Origin: a virus
Reading direction: 5' to 3' (one strand)
Virus record (IMG/VR): IMGVR_UViG_3300042886_000356
Location: 1 to 28,983 of that record
DNA: 28,983 nt
Shown here: positions 1 through 8,481 of the stretch, piece after piece
Layout of the letters: the number at the start of each line of letters is the position of its first letter
Position numbering within the stretch: the stretch's first letter is position 1
Position numbers and translations under genes: made by a program
Notes under the pieces: generated by a model
Told to the model about the DNA's origin: nothing
What the model saw: the letters and a program-made list of their open reading frames with translations, nothing else
The model's database searches: none

Positions 1-2
1 AG

Positions 3-371
3 TCTGACCCCACTTTTATATTTACGGATAATTATGTATTCATATCGTTGAAAAATATTAACATAAATTATCATACTAAAAATAAAAGAAATCAAAACTG
101 GGAGGACTATAACGAATATGATAGTGAAATTGAGGAATATGATTATAATAATGATAAAAAAGTAACCAAAGAAACTTACGATAAACTAAATTCTATTGAT
201 AAGGTTGTAAGTAAATTAGGATATTTTGATAGTAAATTATATATACTTCATTATGTTGAAGGAATACCTCAACGGCAAATTGCAAGAGATACTGATATTC
301 AACTATCAGTTATTCACTATAGATTAAGTAAAATAAAAAATAAAATAAAAGAAGTATATGGAGAGAATTAA
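3..371 (+). CDS. Sigma-70 region-4-like HTH protein, 5' partial
   Basis: The frame is open from the left edge of the window. The first available start is a TTG at 48, but in-frame codons continue upstream without a stop (SDPTFIFTDNYVFIS), so I read this as the end of a gene that begins outside the window. The C-terminal 45 residues look like a helix-turn-helix of sigma-factor region 4 type, with LYILHYVEGIPQRQIARDT followed by a recognition-helix-like segment and a Lys-rich tail. The middle is acidic and low in complexity. Small sigma-like proteins are common just upstream of the terminase genes in Bacteroidota phages, where they may drive late transcription; that role is inference. Its end overlaps the methyltransferase start by 14 nt, so the two are probably co-transcribed. 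A plain HTH DNA-binding protein is the alternative. Confidence 0.55.
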   Translation, partial: SDPTFIFTDNYVFISLKNININYHTKNKRNQNWEDYNEYDSEIEEYDYNNDKKVTKETYDKLNSIDKVVSKLGYFDSKLYILHYVEGIPQRQIARDTDIQLSVIHYRLSKIKNKIKEVYGEN

Positions 372-1539
372 GTTAATGTTAGGTGATAATATGTTATCAT
401 TAAGAGAATTACCAGATAATAGTGTAGATAGTGTTGTAACAGACCCTCCATATGGATTATCATTTATGAATAAGAAGTGGGATTATGATGTTCCATCTGT
501 AGAATTTTGGAAAGAAGTATATAGAGTATTAAAACCTGGTGGGCATATATTATCATTCGGAGGAACAAGAACATATCACAGGATGGCTGTAAATATAGAA
601 GATGCAGGTTTTGAGATTAGAGACCAAATACAATGGATTTATGGTAGTGGTTTTCCAAAGTCCCATAATATAGGAAAAAAACTTAATCAATATGAAGGAT
701 GGGGAACCCAATTAAAACCAGCAAACGAACCAATCTGCGTAGCAAGGAAACCATTATCAGAAAAAACAATTGCGGAGAATGTATTAAAATGGGGAACAGG
801 TGGTATTAATATAGATGGATGTAGAATTGGTTTTATAAATGAAACAGATAAACAAAGTGCTAAACCACAAGGAAAGATTACAACAGGAACTAAAGAGAAT
901 GTTAGATTTAGATATACCGATGATACAACGAGAATTGAGTTAGAAAACAAACAAAACGAACAAGGTCGTTTTCCAGCAAATGTAATATTAGATGAATATG
1001 CTGGAGAATTATTAGACGAACAAAGTGGTGAAAGAAAAGTAGGTAAAGGTAGTAGAAGTGGTGGCTTTCAGAAAAACTATATTAATGGTGAAGTTATAAA
1101 TAGAGTTGTAAATGAAGGTTATAATGATAAAGGTGGAGCATCAAGGTTCTTCTATATACCAAAAGTAAGTAAAAAAGAAAAGAATACTGGATTAGATGAT
1201 TTTGAGGATAAATTACAACCAGCGGCAGAATTTAGACCTAATCATATGGTTAAAGCATTAGATGGGGAAGATGGTAATCCTTTTGGAAGATATTCACCAA
1301 CTAAAAATATTCACCCCACTGTAAAACCTATTAAACTAATGGAATATTTAATCAGATTAGTAACTCCACCAGGGGGAACAACACTAGACCCTTTTATGGG
1401 AAGTGGTTCTTCAGGATGTTCAGCAATAAACGAAGGATGCCACTTCATCGGAATGGAAATGGATAAGGAATACTTCAACATAGCGAAAGCTAGAATAAAT
1501 TATTATAAATATATAAAAGATGGAAAAGAAACCTTGTAA
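358..1539 (+). CDS. Site-specific DNA methyltransferase (beta class, N6-A or N4-C)
   Basis: This is an amino-methyltransferase of 393 aa. The catalytic motif IV is near the N-terminus (DPPY, residues 29-32) and the SAM-binding motif I is near the C-terminus (DPFMGSGS, residues 344-351), preceded by HPTVKP. That order is typical of the beta class. The stretch from about residue 110 to 300 would be the target-recognition region and includes GRFPANVILDEYAGELL, a segment often seen in phage methylases. No restriction endonuclease lies beside it, so it is probably an orphan enzyme that modifies phage DNA to evade host restriction; this is inferred from context. The sequence cannot tell adenine from cytosine specificity, nor the target site. 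The ATG at 358 overlaps the preceding gene by 14 nt, and the gene end overlaps the next one by 20 nt. Confidence 0.9.
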   Translation: MERIKLMLGDNMLSLRELPDNSVDSVVTDPPYGLSFMNKKWDYDVPSVEFWKEVYRVLKPGGHILSFGGTRTYHRMAVNIEDAGFEIRDQIQWIYGSGFPKSHNIGKKLNQYEGWGTQLKPANEPICVARKPLSEKTIAENVLKWGTGGINIDGCRIGFINETDKQSAKPQGKITTGTKENVRFRYTDDTTRIELENKQNEQGRFPANVILDEYAGELLDEQSGERKVGKGSRSGGFQKNYINGEVINRVVNEGYNDKGGASRFFYIPKVSKKEKNTGLDDFEDKLQPAAEFRPNHMVKALDGEDGNPFGRYSPTKNIHPTVKPIKLMEYLIRLVTPPGGTTLDPFMGSGSSGCSAINEGCHFIGMEMDKEYFNIAKARINYYKYIKDGKETL

Positions 1540-1807
1540 GACCTGTAAGAAAAAAATTACAGAAGTAATTGTAGAACCATTAGTAAAAGAAAATGGTGAA
1601 GTAAGAAAAAACCCAAAACTAACTAGAGATATTACAACTCAAGATAGGGAGTTAATGGAGAGAATAAATAAATCATATACTATTGAGAGTGATGATGTTA
1701 AGGCATTGTTTAAGTTATATAGAGAATTGTTCAACAAATATGTTGAAAGATGCAATTGTCCAGGACTTATTAAACTAATGATAGATTTAATTAATAAAGA
1801 ACTATAA
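1520..1807 (+). CDS. Small hypothetical protein with CxxC and CxC motifs
   Basis: I do not recognise this 95-aa protein. It begins with a CxxC pair (KPCKTCKKK) and has a second cysteine pair in ERCNCPG near the C-terminus, so a small zinc-binding fold is possible. The rest is charged and probably helical. It starts inside the methyltransferase gene (20-nt overlap) and ends two bases before the small terminase start, so it belongs to the same transcript as the packaging genes. A role in packaging or DNA binding would be a guess. The ATG at 1520 is the first in the frame. Confidence 0.7.
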   Translation: MEKKPCKTCKKKITEVIVEPLVKENGEVRKNPKLTRDITTQDRELMERINKSYTIESDDVKALFKLYRELFNKYVERCNCPGLIKLMIDLINKEL

Positions 1808-1809
1808 AA

Positions 1810-2214
1810 ATGGAAACAACTAAATTAACTAATGATGAAAAACTATTTGTTAAGGAATATTTAAGTAATGGGTTTAATCAAACAAAAGCCTATCTAAAGA
1901 TTTTCCCCAATACAACTTATGGAGTTGCTGCAACACTATCTAGCAAACTATTAAAAAAAAACCATATTAAGAGCTTTATAGAGAAAGAAATTGAAAAGGC
2001 AGGGGAAAAGATGGATTTAAGAAAAGAAGACCTTATAAAGGATTTATTGAAGATTAAAGAAATGTGCGTTAGTGAGGATAAAAGGTCCATACATAATGCA
2101 ATTAAAGCGATTGAGGTATTGAATAAAATGTTGGGGTATAATGCCCCCGAGAAAACAGATGTTAATATTCAAGGTGATATTGATATTAGTAAATTAATAG
2201 ATTTTGGTGAGTAA
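1810..2214 (+). CDS. terS: Terminase small subunit
   Basis: The 134-aa protein has the usual length and shape of the Terminase_2/XtmA small subunits. The N-terminal part (LTNDEKLFVKEYLSNGFNQTKAY) resembles the helix-turn-helix that binds the packaging site. A helical middle follows, where the ring forms in this family, and the C-terminal tail (SKLIDFGE) is where contact with the large subunit is usual. It lies directly before the large subunit, and its last codons overlap that gene by about 11 nt, which fits translational coupling of the two packaging proteins. The assignment rests on the N-terminal pattern and the neighbour; sequence identity in this family is normally low. Confidence 0.8.
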   Translation: METTKLTNDEKLFVKEYLSNGFNQTKAYLKIFPNTTYGVAATLSSKLLKKNHIKSFIEKEIEKAGEKMDLRKEDLIKDLLKIKEMCVSEDKRSIHNAIKAIEVLNKMLGYNAPEKTDVNIQGDIDISKLIDFGE

Positions 2215-3415
2215 GATAACACTAAATAAAAAATATAAAACCCTATTCAAGAACGATAGAAGATATCATATTGTAAGTGGGGGAAGAGCGTCAGGTAAAT
2301 CCTACAGTGTCGCTCTATATATTTTGTTATTAACTTTAGAAAAAGATAATGTTATTTTATTTAGTCGTTATACAATGACCTCAATATCCATCAGTGTATT
2401 CCCCGAATTTATTGAAAAGATTGAAAGGTTGGGGTTAGAACATTTATTTGAGATAACCAAAAATGAAATCATTAATAAACAGACTGGAAGTAGAATAGTA
2501 TTTAAGGGGTTAAAAACAGGTTCTGCACTACAGACTGCAAACCTGAAGTCTATCGCTGGATTGAATATTATAGTTGTTGATGAATCGGAAGAAATCCCTG
2601 ATGAAGAAACTTTTGATAAGGTAGATTTATCCGCAAGAAAATTGGAGAAATACAATAAGGTAATATTAATGTTCAACCCCACCAGTAAAGCGAGTTGGTT
2701 ATATGATAGGTTCTTCGCAAGAGAAGGTGTTGAACCTGGTCAGTGCGTTGAAACAGATGATATCAATTATATACATACGACCTATTTAGATAATATACAG
2801 AACTTATCCCCCTCTTTTATTAAACAGATTGATAAGATGAAAAGAACCAACCCTGAAAAATATAATCATATTATAATGGGGGCATTTTTAGATAAGTCTG
2901 AAGGTGTTATTTTTAGTAATTGGGGTATAGATAAATTTGATGATGAATTAGAATATGGTTTTGGAATGGATTATGGATTTAATACAGACCCAACAACTTG
3001 CATAAAAGTTGCCATTGATGTTAAGAAAAAGATATTATATTTAGATGAAAGACTTTATAAACCCGAATTAACCACCAGTGAAATATACGACCATATTAAA
3101 GATGAGGTAGGTAATAAATTAATAGTGGGGGATAATGCTGAAGGTAGATTAATTGAAGAACTAAAAAGAAAGAAACTAAATATCATCCCCTGTAAGAAAG
3201 GTGCTGGTAGTGTTGTTGAAGGTATTGAGTTAATGAAAGATTATAGAATAATTGTAACCCCCAATTCAACCAACCTTATTAAAGAGTTAAACAATTATAT
3301 ATGGAACAGCAAAAATACCCCAATAGATATGTATAATCACGCACTTGATGCGACCAGGTATTATTTTACCCATAGAATAAAAAATCAAAAAATTAGTAAA
3401 TACAGAATTAGATAA
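2204..3415 (+). CDS. terL: Terminase large subunit (ATPase-nuclease)
   Basis: This is the DNA-packaging motor, of the PBSX/Terminase_3 type. The Walker A motif is GGRASGKS (residues 26-33), Walker B with its catalytic glutamate is IIVVDE (122-127), and a coupling motif FNPT lies at 157-160. The C-terminal RNase-H-like nuclease shows the expected acidic residues in MDYGF (D256), VGDNAE (D310) and HALDATRYYF (D382). At 403 aa it is a normal size. There is no ATG at the start: translation may begin at TTG 2204 or GTG 2207, both inside the end of terS, so it probably relies on coupling to the small subunit. The last base is shared with the next ATG. Confidence 0.95.
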   Translation: MVSKITLNKKYKTLFKNDRRYHIVSGGRASGKSYSVALYILLLTLEKDNVILFSRYTMTSISISVFPEFIEKIERLGLEHLFEITKNEIINKQTGSRIVFKGLKTGSALQTANLKSIAGLNIIVVDESEEIPDEETFDKVDLSARKLEKYNKVILMFNPTSKASWLYDRFFAREGVEPGQCVETDDINYIHTTYLDNIQNLSPSFIKQIDKMKRTNPEKYNHIIMGAFLDKSEGVIFSNWGIDKFDDELEYGFGMDYGFNTDPTTCIKVAIDVKKKILYLDERLYKPELTTSEIYDHIKDEVGNKLIVGDNAEGRLIEELKRKKLNIIPCKKGAGSVVEGIELMKDYRIIVTPNSTNLIKELNNYIWNSKNTPIDMYNHALDATRYYFTHRIKNQKISKYRIR

Positions 3416-4167
3416 TGGAAATAAATATAGAACAATACATAAAGTTAAAGATAATTGTTAAGTCCTTTCAAGAAGACGAGAACAGATTGTATAAGGAGAT
3501 AATGAAATTATTCAAGATAGACCTCAATATCCCCAAGAAGGAGGGAGATAAAATCATTTTGGATATTATGTCCCAAGTAGAAGAAAATAACTCTTTAATT
3601 CAACGATTTACATATGATGGAATTGAATACGGATTAATCCCCAATTTAGATAACATATCAACTGGTGAATTTATTGATATTGATTCCTTATTGAAGGAGG
3701 ATGAAAATCTACATAAAGTTGCAGCAATCTTATATAGACCCATTACAGATAAGGTAAAAGACTTATATAGAATTGAACCATATAACGATTATGATTTGGA
3801 TTATTACTCCGAGATAATGAAGAAAGTAGATTTTAGAATTATAGCTGGTGCTATAACTTTTTTTTTTAGTTTTAGGGAAGACTTTATTAGAGCATTCCCT
3901 TACCTCTATAAACCAAAAGATGATGAAGATGAAGAAGAACAAGAAGAAGGGATAAATAACCTAAAGAGATACACTGAAGAAGACGCATTTAGAGATGAGA
4001 TGGGTTGGTATTCTATGTTATATGTTGCGGCTGGGGAACAATACCTAAAGATAAGAGAAGTGACCTTATCCCCAGCAAATGAGTTCTTATATTTTATGAA
4101 CTTTTATAAGAAAAAAAGTGAGTTGGAAATCAAGAGAATTAACTCACTCAACAAAAGAACTAATTAA
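3415..4167 (+). CDS. Phage protein, possible tail assembly chaperone
   Basis: The 250-aa protein is acidic and mostly helical. The segment GIEYGLIPNLDNISTGEFID, followed by a stretch on YRPI, resembles a family I know only as conserved in Bacteroidota phages. The C-terminal part (GWYSMLYVAAGEQYLKIREV, then NEFLYFMNFYKKKSELE) has the look of the chaperones encoded upstream of tape-measure genes. That reading fits the following tail genes but remains uncertain. A run of ten T (3858-3867) sits in the middle, encoding TFFFSF; a -1 slip there would reach TAG at once. A DEDEEEQEEG acidic linker splits the two halves. The start shares its A with the last base of terL (TAATG). Confidence 0.4.
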   Translation: MEINIEQYIKLKIIVKSFQEDENRLYKEIMKLFKIDLNIPKKEGDKIILDIMSQVEENNSLIQRFTYDGIEYGLIPNLDNISTGEFIDIDSLLKEDENLHKVAAILYRPITDKVKDLYRIEPYNDYDLDYYSEIMKKVDFRIIAGAITFFFSFREDFIRAFPYLYKPKDDEDEEEQEEGINNLKRYTEEDAFRDEMGWYSMLYVAAGEQYLKIREVTLSPANEFLYFMNFYKKKSELEIKRINSLNKRTN

Positions 4168-4205
4168 TGTCTTTAATACAAAAAAACTATGAACTCATTT
4201 TATAA
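4167..4205 (+). promoter_or_regulatory. ATGTCTTTAA leader element / 12-aa upstream ORF
   Basis: ATGTCTTTAATACAA begins on the stop codon of the preceding gene (TAATG) and lies 22 nt upstream of the ATG at 4189. It would encode a 12-residue peptide starting MSL and ending in TAA, overlapping the start of the next gene in another frame. The same ten bases recur ahead of the genes at 13499 and 16261, with near copies ahead of 10947 and 24603. Whether it acts in translation or as a promoter element cannot be told from sequence. Confidence 0.4.
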
Positions 4206-4647
4206 AGTAAGTAATAAAATAAAAGAACTTTTCTTAACTAACCCTGATGTTAATACAATTGTATTTGGAAGGACTAGTGAAAGAGACTTATACAAGAAAT
4301 CTATTTATCCATTAGTCCATATTAACCCCATTTCAAGTAGCTTTAATACTTCAAGTGTTAATACTTTCACTTTTGAGATAGCGGTATTAGACCAAAGAGA
4401 CTTATCTAGGCAAACTGAAGCGGATAAATACGAGGGTAATGATAATGAGATAGATAACTTGAATTTAACTCATAGTATTATCAATAGATTTATTAGTGAA
4501 TTTAGACTACAGAACAATTCAGATGAAATTGAAATCACCAATGTAACTGAAGCGACTACTCTATTGATGAGTGGGCATAATTTATTGGATGGTTTTTATG
4601 TTAATATTACTTTTATTATCCCTAATACAATGATTGATGTATGCTAA
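4189..4647 (+). CDS. Tail terminator/completion-like protein
   Basis: The 152-aa protein has the pattern of small tail-completion proteins from Bacteroidota siphophages: an N-terminal helix (SFYKVSNKIKELFLTNPDVN), a strand region (YPLVHINPISSSF, TFEIAVLDQRD), a helix with THSIINRFISEF, and a C-terminal strand (DGFYVNITFIIPN). Such proteins cap the tail tube and join it to the head. The position fits, with a gp10-like gene directly after it. I rely on resemblance to remembered family members rather than on a defining motif. It overlaps the next gene by 7 nt. Confidence 0.5.
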   Translation: MNSFYKVSNKIKELFLTNPDVNTIVFGRTSERDLYKKSIYPLVHINPISSSFNTSSVNTFTFEIAVLDQRDLSRQTEADKYEGNDNEIDNLNLTHSIINRFISEFRLQNNSDEIEITNVTEATTLLMSGHNLLDGFYVNITFIIPNTMIDVC

Positions 4648-5120
4648 TTAAACAGATAATAGCGTCCCAAAAGAACTACTGGAGAACTCTACAGGAATAT
4701 TCTGACTATTTTGAGAAAACACTTAAAGATAATGCCCCCATTAATACTGGTAAATTAGCGGAATCAATTAATAGTGAGGTAGGTTTTGATGCGAATGGTA
4801 ATGTTGATTTAGATATTACTATGAACGAATATGGTCTATTTATCAATGCTGGGGTAAATGGTGTAACAATAAGTAGGGGGAGTATATATAGTTATAGAGA
4901 TAAAAAACCCCCAATATCAGCATTACAAGGATGGGCTACGAGTAAGGGTATTAATGTATATGCCTTACAGAATAGTATATATAATAAAGGTATTCAGAAA
5001 CAACCATTTATTGACGAAAGTGTTAGTGATGTCAATGTAGTCAGAATGGCTGATGATTTAGCAAATAACCTATGGAATGATTATTCTGAAATAGAAAACA
5101 ATATAAATATAAATAGATAA
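4641..5120 (+). CDS. HK97 gp10-like head-tail/neck protein
   Basis: The 159-aa protein shows features of the HK97 gp10 family: an N-terminal helix ending in LKDNAPINTGKLAESI, a central strand section (EYGLFINAGVNG), and ISALQGWATSKGINVYALQ followed by NKGIQKQPFIDES. The order of APxxTGxL, an xxGxxG strand pair, and KGIxxxPF is typical. Members take part in head-tail joining. It follows a tail-terminator candidate, as in many siphophages. It overlaps the preceding gene by 7 nt and is followed after four bases by a very large tail gene. Confidence 0.55.
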   Translation: MLIKQIIASQKNYWRTLQEYSDYFEKTLKDNAPINTGKLAESINSEVGFDANGNVDLDITMNEYGLFINAGVNGVTISRGSIYSYRDKKPPISALQGWATSKGINVYALQNSIYNKGIQKQPFIDESVSDVNVVRMADDLANNLWNDYSEIENNININR

Positions 5121-5124
5121 AATT

Positions 5125-8100
5125 ATGCCAACGAAATATTTAACAATAAAATTTTACGAACAACCTGAAGAAGGGGATAAAATAAGATTTGCGATAGCTG
5201 ATGATACTGCAACTTTTGGTGTATATGAATTTAGTAATGGTGAATACGATGCTGAATTAACTTACAAACAACAATCAGGAAAAACTTGCAATAGTATAAT
5301 GGCATTTAATAGTGATTGGTCTATGAGGTCCTCATTCAACTCCCCAGGTGTTGTTGGAGTTGAAGCCCCAGGTGTTATAAAAACAGGTGATACTTTATCA
5401 GGATTTATATATGATGCTGATTTTGATGGTGCTCAAGCTGTATTGGTTGGTCAATTTGACGAATATAATGGTTATAGTTCAAGGAATATGGTTGCTATTG
5501 ATAGAAATGGTAATTTATTAGCGAATTTATCAACTTCATTTGGTTCAGCAACTATTAACTGCGTAAGATACGATTCTAGTTATGGTATTTTATTTGGAAC
5601 TTCAACTACTTTATTTAATGGAACAACAGTAAGAGGGTTTTCAAGATTATCAAGTGGTTTTAGTTTAGATACAACTTTCAACAATAATGTAATTGCAACT
5701 GGATTAGTAAATGCTACAACTCAAGTAACCGCATTGGAAGTATGTCCTACAACTGATAAAATATATGTTGGTTATACTAATTCAACAGGTGGTGGTAGAG
5801 TAGTTAGATTTAACACTGATGGAACTATTGATGCAACATTTACAGCTGTTGTATGTTCTAATGCTACTACAGGAAGTTTAGTGTTTATCAGGTCAATTGC
5901 GATAGACCCTAATAATGGTTTTATATTGATTGGGGGTAATTTTAATGATGTTAATTCAACTGCACAAAGATTAGTAGTTAAAGTTAATAATACTGGAACT
6001 CCCCAAGATTTTATTACATTATCAGGTGGAACAGATTGTAGAGCGATTACTTTAGATGAAGATGGAGATATTGCATATATTGGGGTAAATGCAACAAGAG
6101 TTACAAAAGATATTATACCAGCACAAACAATATATGATATTAGTGGTAAAGGTATTATAAAAGTGGAAACAGCTAGTGGTGATACAAGTAATAACTTTAA
6201 TGAAATAATTGGAAGTGGTATAAGATGTTATTCAGGTAATACAACATATCTTGTTAATGATATTCAAGTTGTTGAACAATATGGTATTGATAATAGAAAG
6301 ATGTTAGCAGTAGGTGGTAAATTCAAGACTTTTGGTGATTTTAGAGCAGAGAACTTCGCTTGTTTTGATTTGGAATTTGGTGTTCCAGCTATTTGGACTG
6401 ATGTTAATGATGCTGTTCCCCAAGTTGATACATTGAAATTTACTACTAACTTTAATAGTGAAATAAATAGACTATTAGTAAGTAAGGTATCACAAGGTGG
6501 GGGATTAACAACCTTACCTAATATGTTTTTAGCATTGGGTAGTTATGATATTCTAAAAGGTATTCAAGTTGATACTCAATTTACACCATCAGGTTCAGCA
6601 CCATATGGAACTTTTAATATAATGAAAAATATTGAGATTGGTCAATATAAAACCAATACAGATAGTGTTACATTTACTTTTAGTCAAGCGAACGAATGCG
6701 AGGGTGATATGTCAATATTATTAGGTAATATATATAATCCTATTACTAATACATATGATGCAATAGGTGAAACATTTGAGTTCAGATACGACCCAGACCC
6801 AGGTCAAGTTCAGATTGGAGCATTTGTTGGTTCAACAATGGTTAATTTTAAGAACGCATTAATAGATAGATTTACCCCCTATTTTGATGATTTATTATTA
6901 TATACAAGGGGTTATGCGTTGGGTGCTGGAGTAAGAGATTTTACCTGGAGTATAGAGATAATTGATGCTACTAATCTAAAGATAACAACTAATAATCCTA
7001 TATGGAGAAATGGTTTTTTAACAACTAATACTTTTCCTGACCCATTTATTGTTGCTAATACTGGGGAAGCAATAACTTATAATAGTTCTTTTGCTGATAC
7101 TTATTGGAACACTTACCATAAATTAAGAGCTGAATATATAAATAGCACTGGTGGTGAGACTATAGTTTATGAAGGAGTATTGAACCAAGATAATGATGAT
7201 TTTTATTATGTATTTGGAAGTGATGTAATAATGGGTGGTGGTAATCTTGATGGTTCTGAAATCAGTTTATCATTTGAGTATGATAATCCTGCACCCCCAG
7301 CTTCACCGAGAGAAGTATCATTTTTTAATATTATTCAACTATTGGGGGAAATAGAATTGTTTTCCGAGGAACAATTAGTTGATGGTTCAGAAACATTTTT
7401 AGTAAGAAGTCCAGGATTTGTAAAAACAACAAGTGGAACAACATATTCAACTTTTGATGTATATACATATTCAGGTAATATTTATGATAATACACCAGTT
7501 AATTATAGTGTTACAAAACAAAAAATAACCCCTACACAAACTACTTTATATATTGATGTATCTAATTTAACAAAAGAAAATTTAGAAGCAGATATTACTA
7601 ATTATGTTAGTGATACACCAGTAATGGAATTAGGTGAAAATGAAAGTAGATGGGTTAAAGTAATCATCAATAATTTTAGTGGCACTACTCAAACTTCACA
7701 AGATATTAAGTATTACTATATTATGGATGGTTTTGTATCCCCACTTGAACTAAATGAAAAAAATACTCTTCCAAGGATATTAACCCCAAAAACTAATATT
7801 ATGGCAAGGGGAACTGCCCCACGAATATACTTTAGAAATAAGGGTGTTGTAAGTATTGGTGGTAATAGTGCTGGTTATCCTTTTGTTATTGACCCTAATG
7901 CGTTTAATTCAGAAAATAATCAATATTTTAACTCTATTTATGTTCCTACTTATTTGGGGGAAAATAATAGTATTACTTTTACTATTTTATATGATGATGA
8001 TACAACTGAAGTAATTACATATACAGTATATGATGAATGTAAATACGATATTTATGAATTAATATTCAAGAACAAGTGGGGTGTATTAGAATCACTACCA

Positions 8101-8481
8101 GTAAGTAAGAAATCAGTAAAATCATTGAATGTTGAAGGTAATGATTATTTAAGAAGTATTGTTGATATTAATGGAGATTATAATATCAATCGGCATACCA
8201 ACAAACAATTTAATGTTGGGGGTTATGAAGAGTGGATATTGAATACCCCATTTATACCTGAATATATGAATGAAAGTATTAAACAAGCAATGTTGAGTGA
8301 AGAAATATGGGTTAGACCTGTAGGTTACTTCCAATTTGGAGAATTAGTTCAGTCACAAGTAGTTTATCCAGCGGTTAGATTAGACCAAAACATTACATTT
8401 AAGACGCTAAATAATGATAGGTTAATACAATATACCATCAAGGTAAAATTGAGCCATAACGAGGTAAAAAATATACTATAA
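5125..8481 (+). CDS. Large tail structural protein with delta-60-type beta-propeller
   Basis: At 1118 aa this is one of the two largest genes of the tail block. Residues about 55-420 look like a beta-propeller of the delta-60/DUF5122 type, with blade signatures such as GFSLDTTFNNNV, RFNTDGTIDATF and IAIDPNNGFILIGGNFNDV. The middle (430-880) is beta-rich without a recognised fold. The C-terminal 200 residues contain YELIFKNKWGVLESLPVSKK, a pattern I associate with tail proteins of Flavobacteria phages. No signal peptide or catalytic motif is visible. It overlaps the next gene at its stop codon (TAATG). A baseplate or tail-side adhesin role is the best inference. Confidence 0.6.
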   Translation: MPTKYLTIKFYEQPEEGDKIRFAIADDTATFGVYEFSNGEYDAELTYKQQSGKTCNSIMAFNSDWSMRSSFNSPGVVGVEAPGVIKTGDTLSGFIYDADFDGAQAVLVGQFDEYNGYSSRNMVAIDRNGNLLANLSTSFGSATINCVRYDSSYGILFGTSTTLFNGTTVRGFSRLSSGFSLDTTFNNNVIATGLVNATTQVTALEVCPTTDKIYVGYTNSTGGGRVVRFNTDGTIDATFTAVVCSNATTGSLVFIRSIAIDPNNGFILIGGNFNDVNSTAQRLVVKVNNTGTPQDFITLSGGTDCRAITLDEDGDIAYIGVNATRVTKDIIPAQTIYDISGKGIIKVETASGDTSNNFNEIIGSGIRCYSGNTTYLVNDIQVVEQYGIDNRKMLAVGGKFKTFGDFRAENFACFDLEFGVPAIWTDVNDAVPQVDTLKFTTNFNSEINRLLVSKVSQGGGLTTLPNMFLALGSYDILKGIQVDTQFTPSGSAPYGTFNIMKNIEIGQYKTNTDSVTFTFSQANECEGDMSILLGNIYNPITNTYDAIGETFEFRYDPDPGQVQIGAFVGSTMVNFKNALIDRFTPYFDDLLLYTRGYALGAGVRDFTWSIEIIDATNLKITTNNPIWRNGFLTTNTFPDPFIVANTGEAITYNSSFADTYWNTYHKLRAEYINSTGGETIVYEGVLNQDNDDFYYVFGSDVIMGGGNLDGSEISLSFEYDNPAPPASPREVSFFNIIQLLGEIELFSEEQLVDGSETFLVRSPGFVKTTSGTTYSTFDVYTYSGNIYDNTPVNYSVTKQKITPTQTTLYIDVSNLTKENLEADITNYVSDTPVMELGENESRWVKVIINNFSGTTQTSQDIKYYYIMDGFVSPLELNEKNTLPRILTPKTNIMARGTAPRIYFRNKGVVSIGGNSAGYPFVIDPNAFNSENNQYFNSIYVPTYLGENNSITFTILYDDDTTEVITYTVYDECKYDIYELIFKNKWGVLESLPVSKKSVKSLNVEGNDYLRSIVDINGDYNINRHTNKQFNVGGYEEWILNTPFIPEYMNESIKQAMLSEEIWVRPVGYFQFGELVQSQVVYPAVRLDQNITFKTLNNDRLIQYTIKVKLSHNEVKNIL

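Noticed and set aside
687-950. Minus-strand ORF of 87 aa in the methyltransferase gene, and similar ones at 2368-2682, 11209-11499, 12376-12588 and 23784-24047.
   Set aside because: They lie fully within well-supported genes on the other strand and have no leader or neighbour support.
4167-4176. ATGTCTTTAA as a Shine-Dalgarno sequence.
   Set aside because: It has no GGAGG-like core and does not pair with the usual 16S 3' end; Bacteroidota genes mostly lack Shine-Dalgarno sites.
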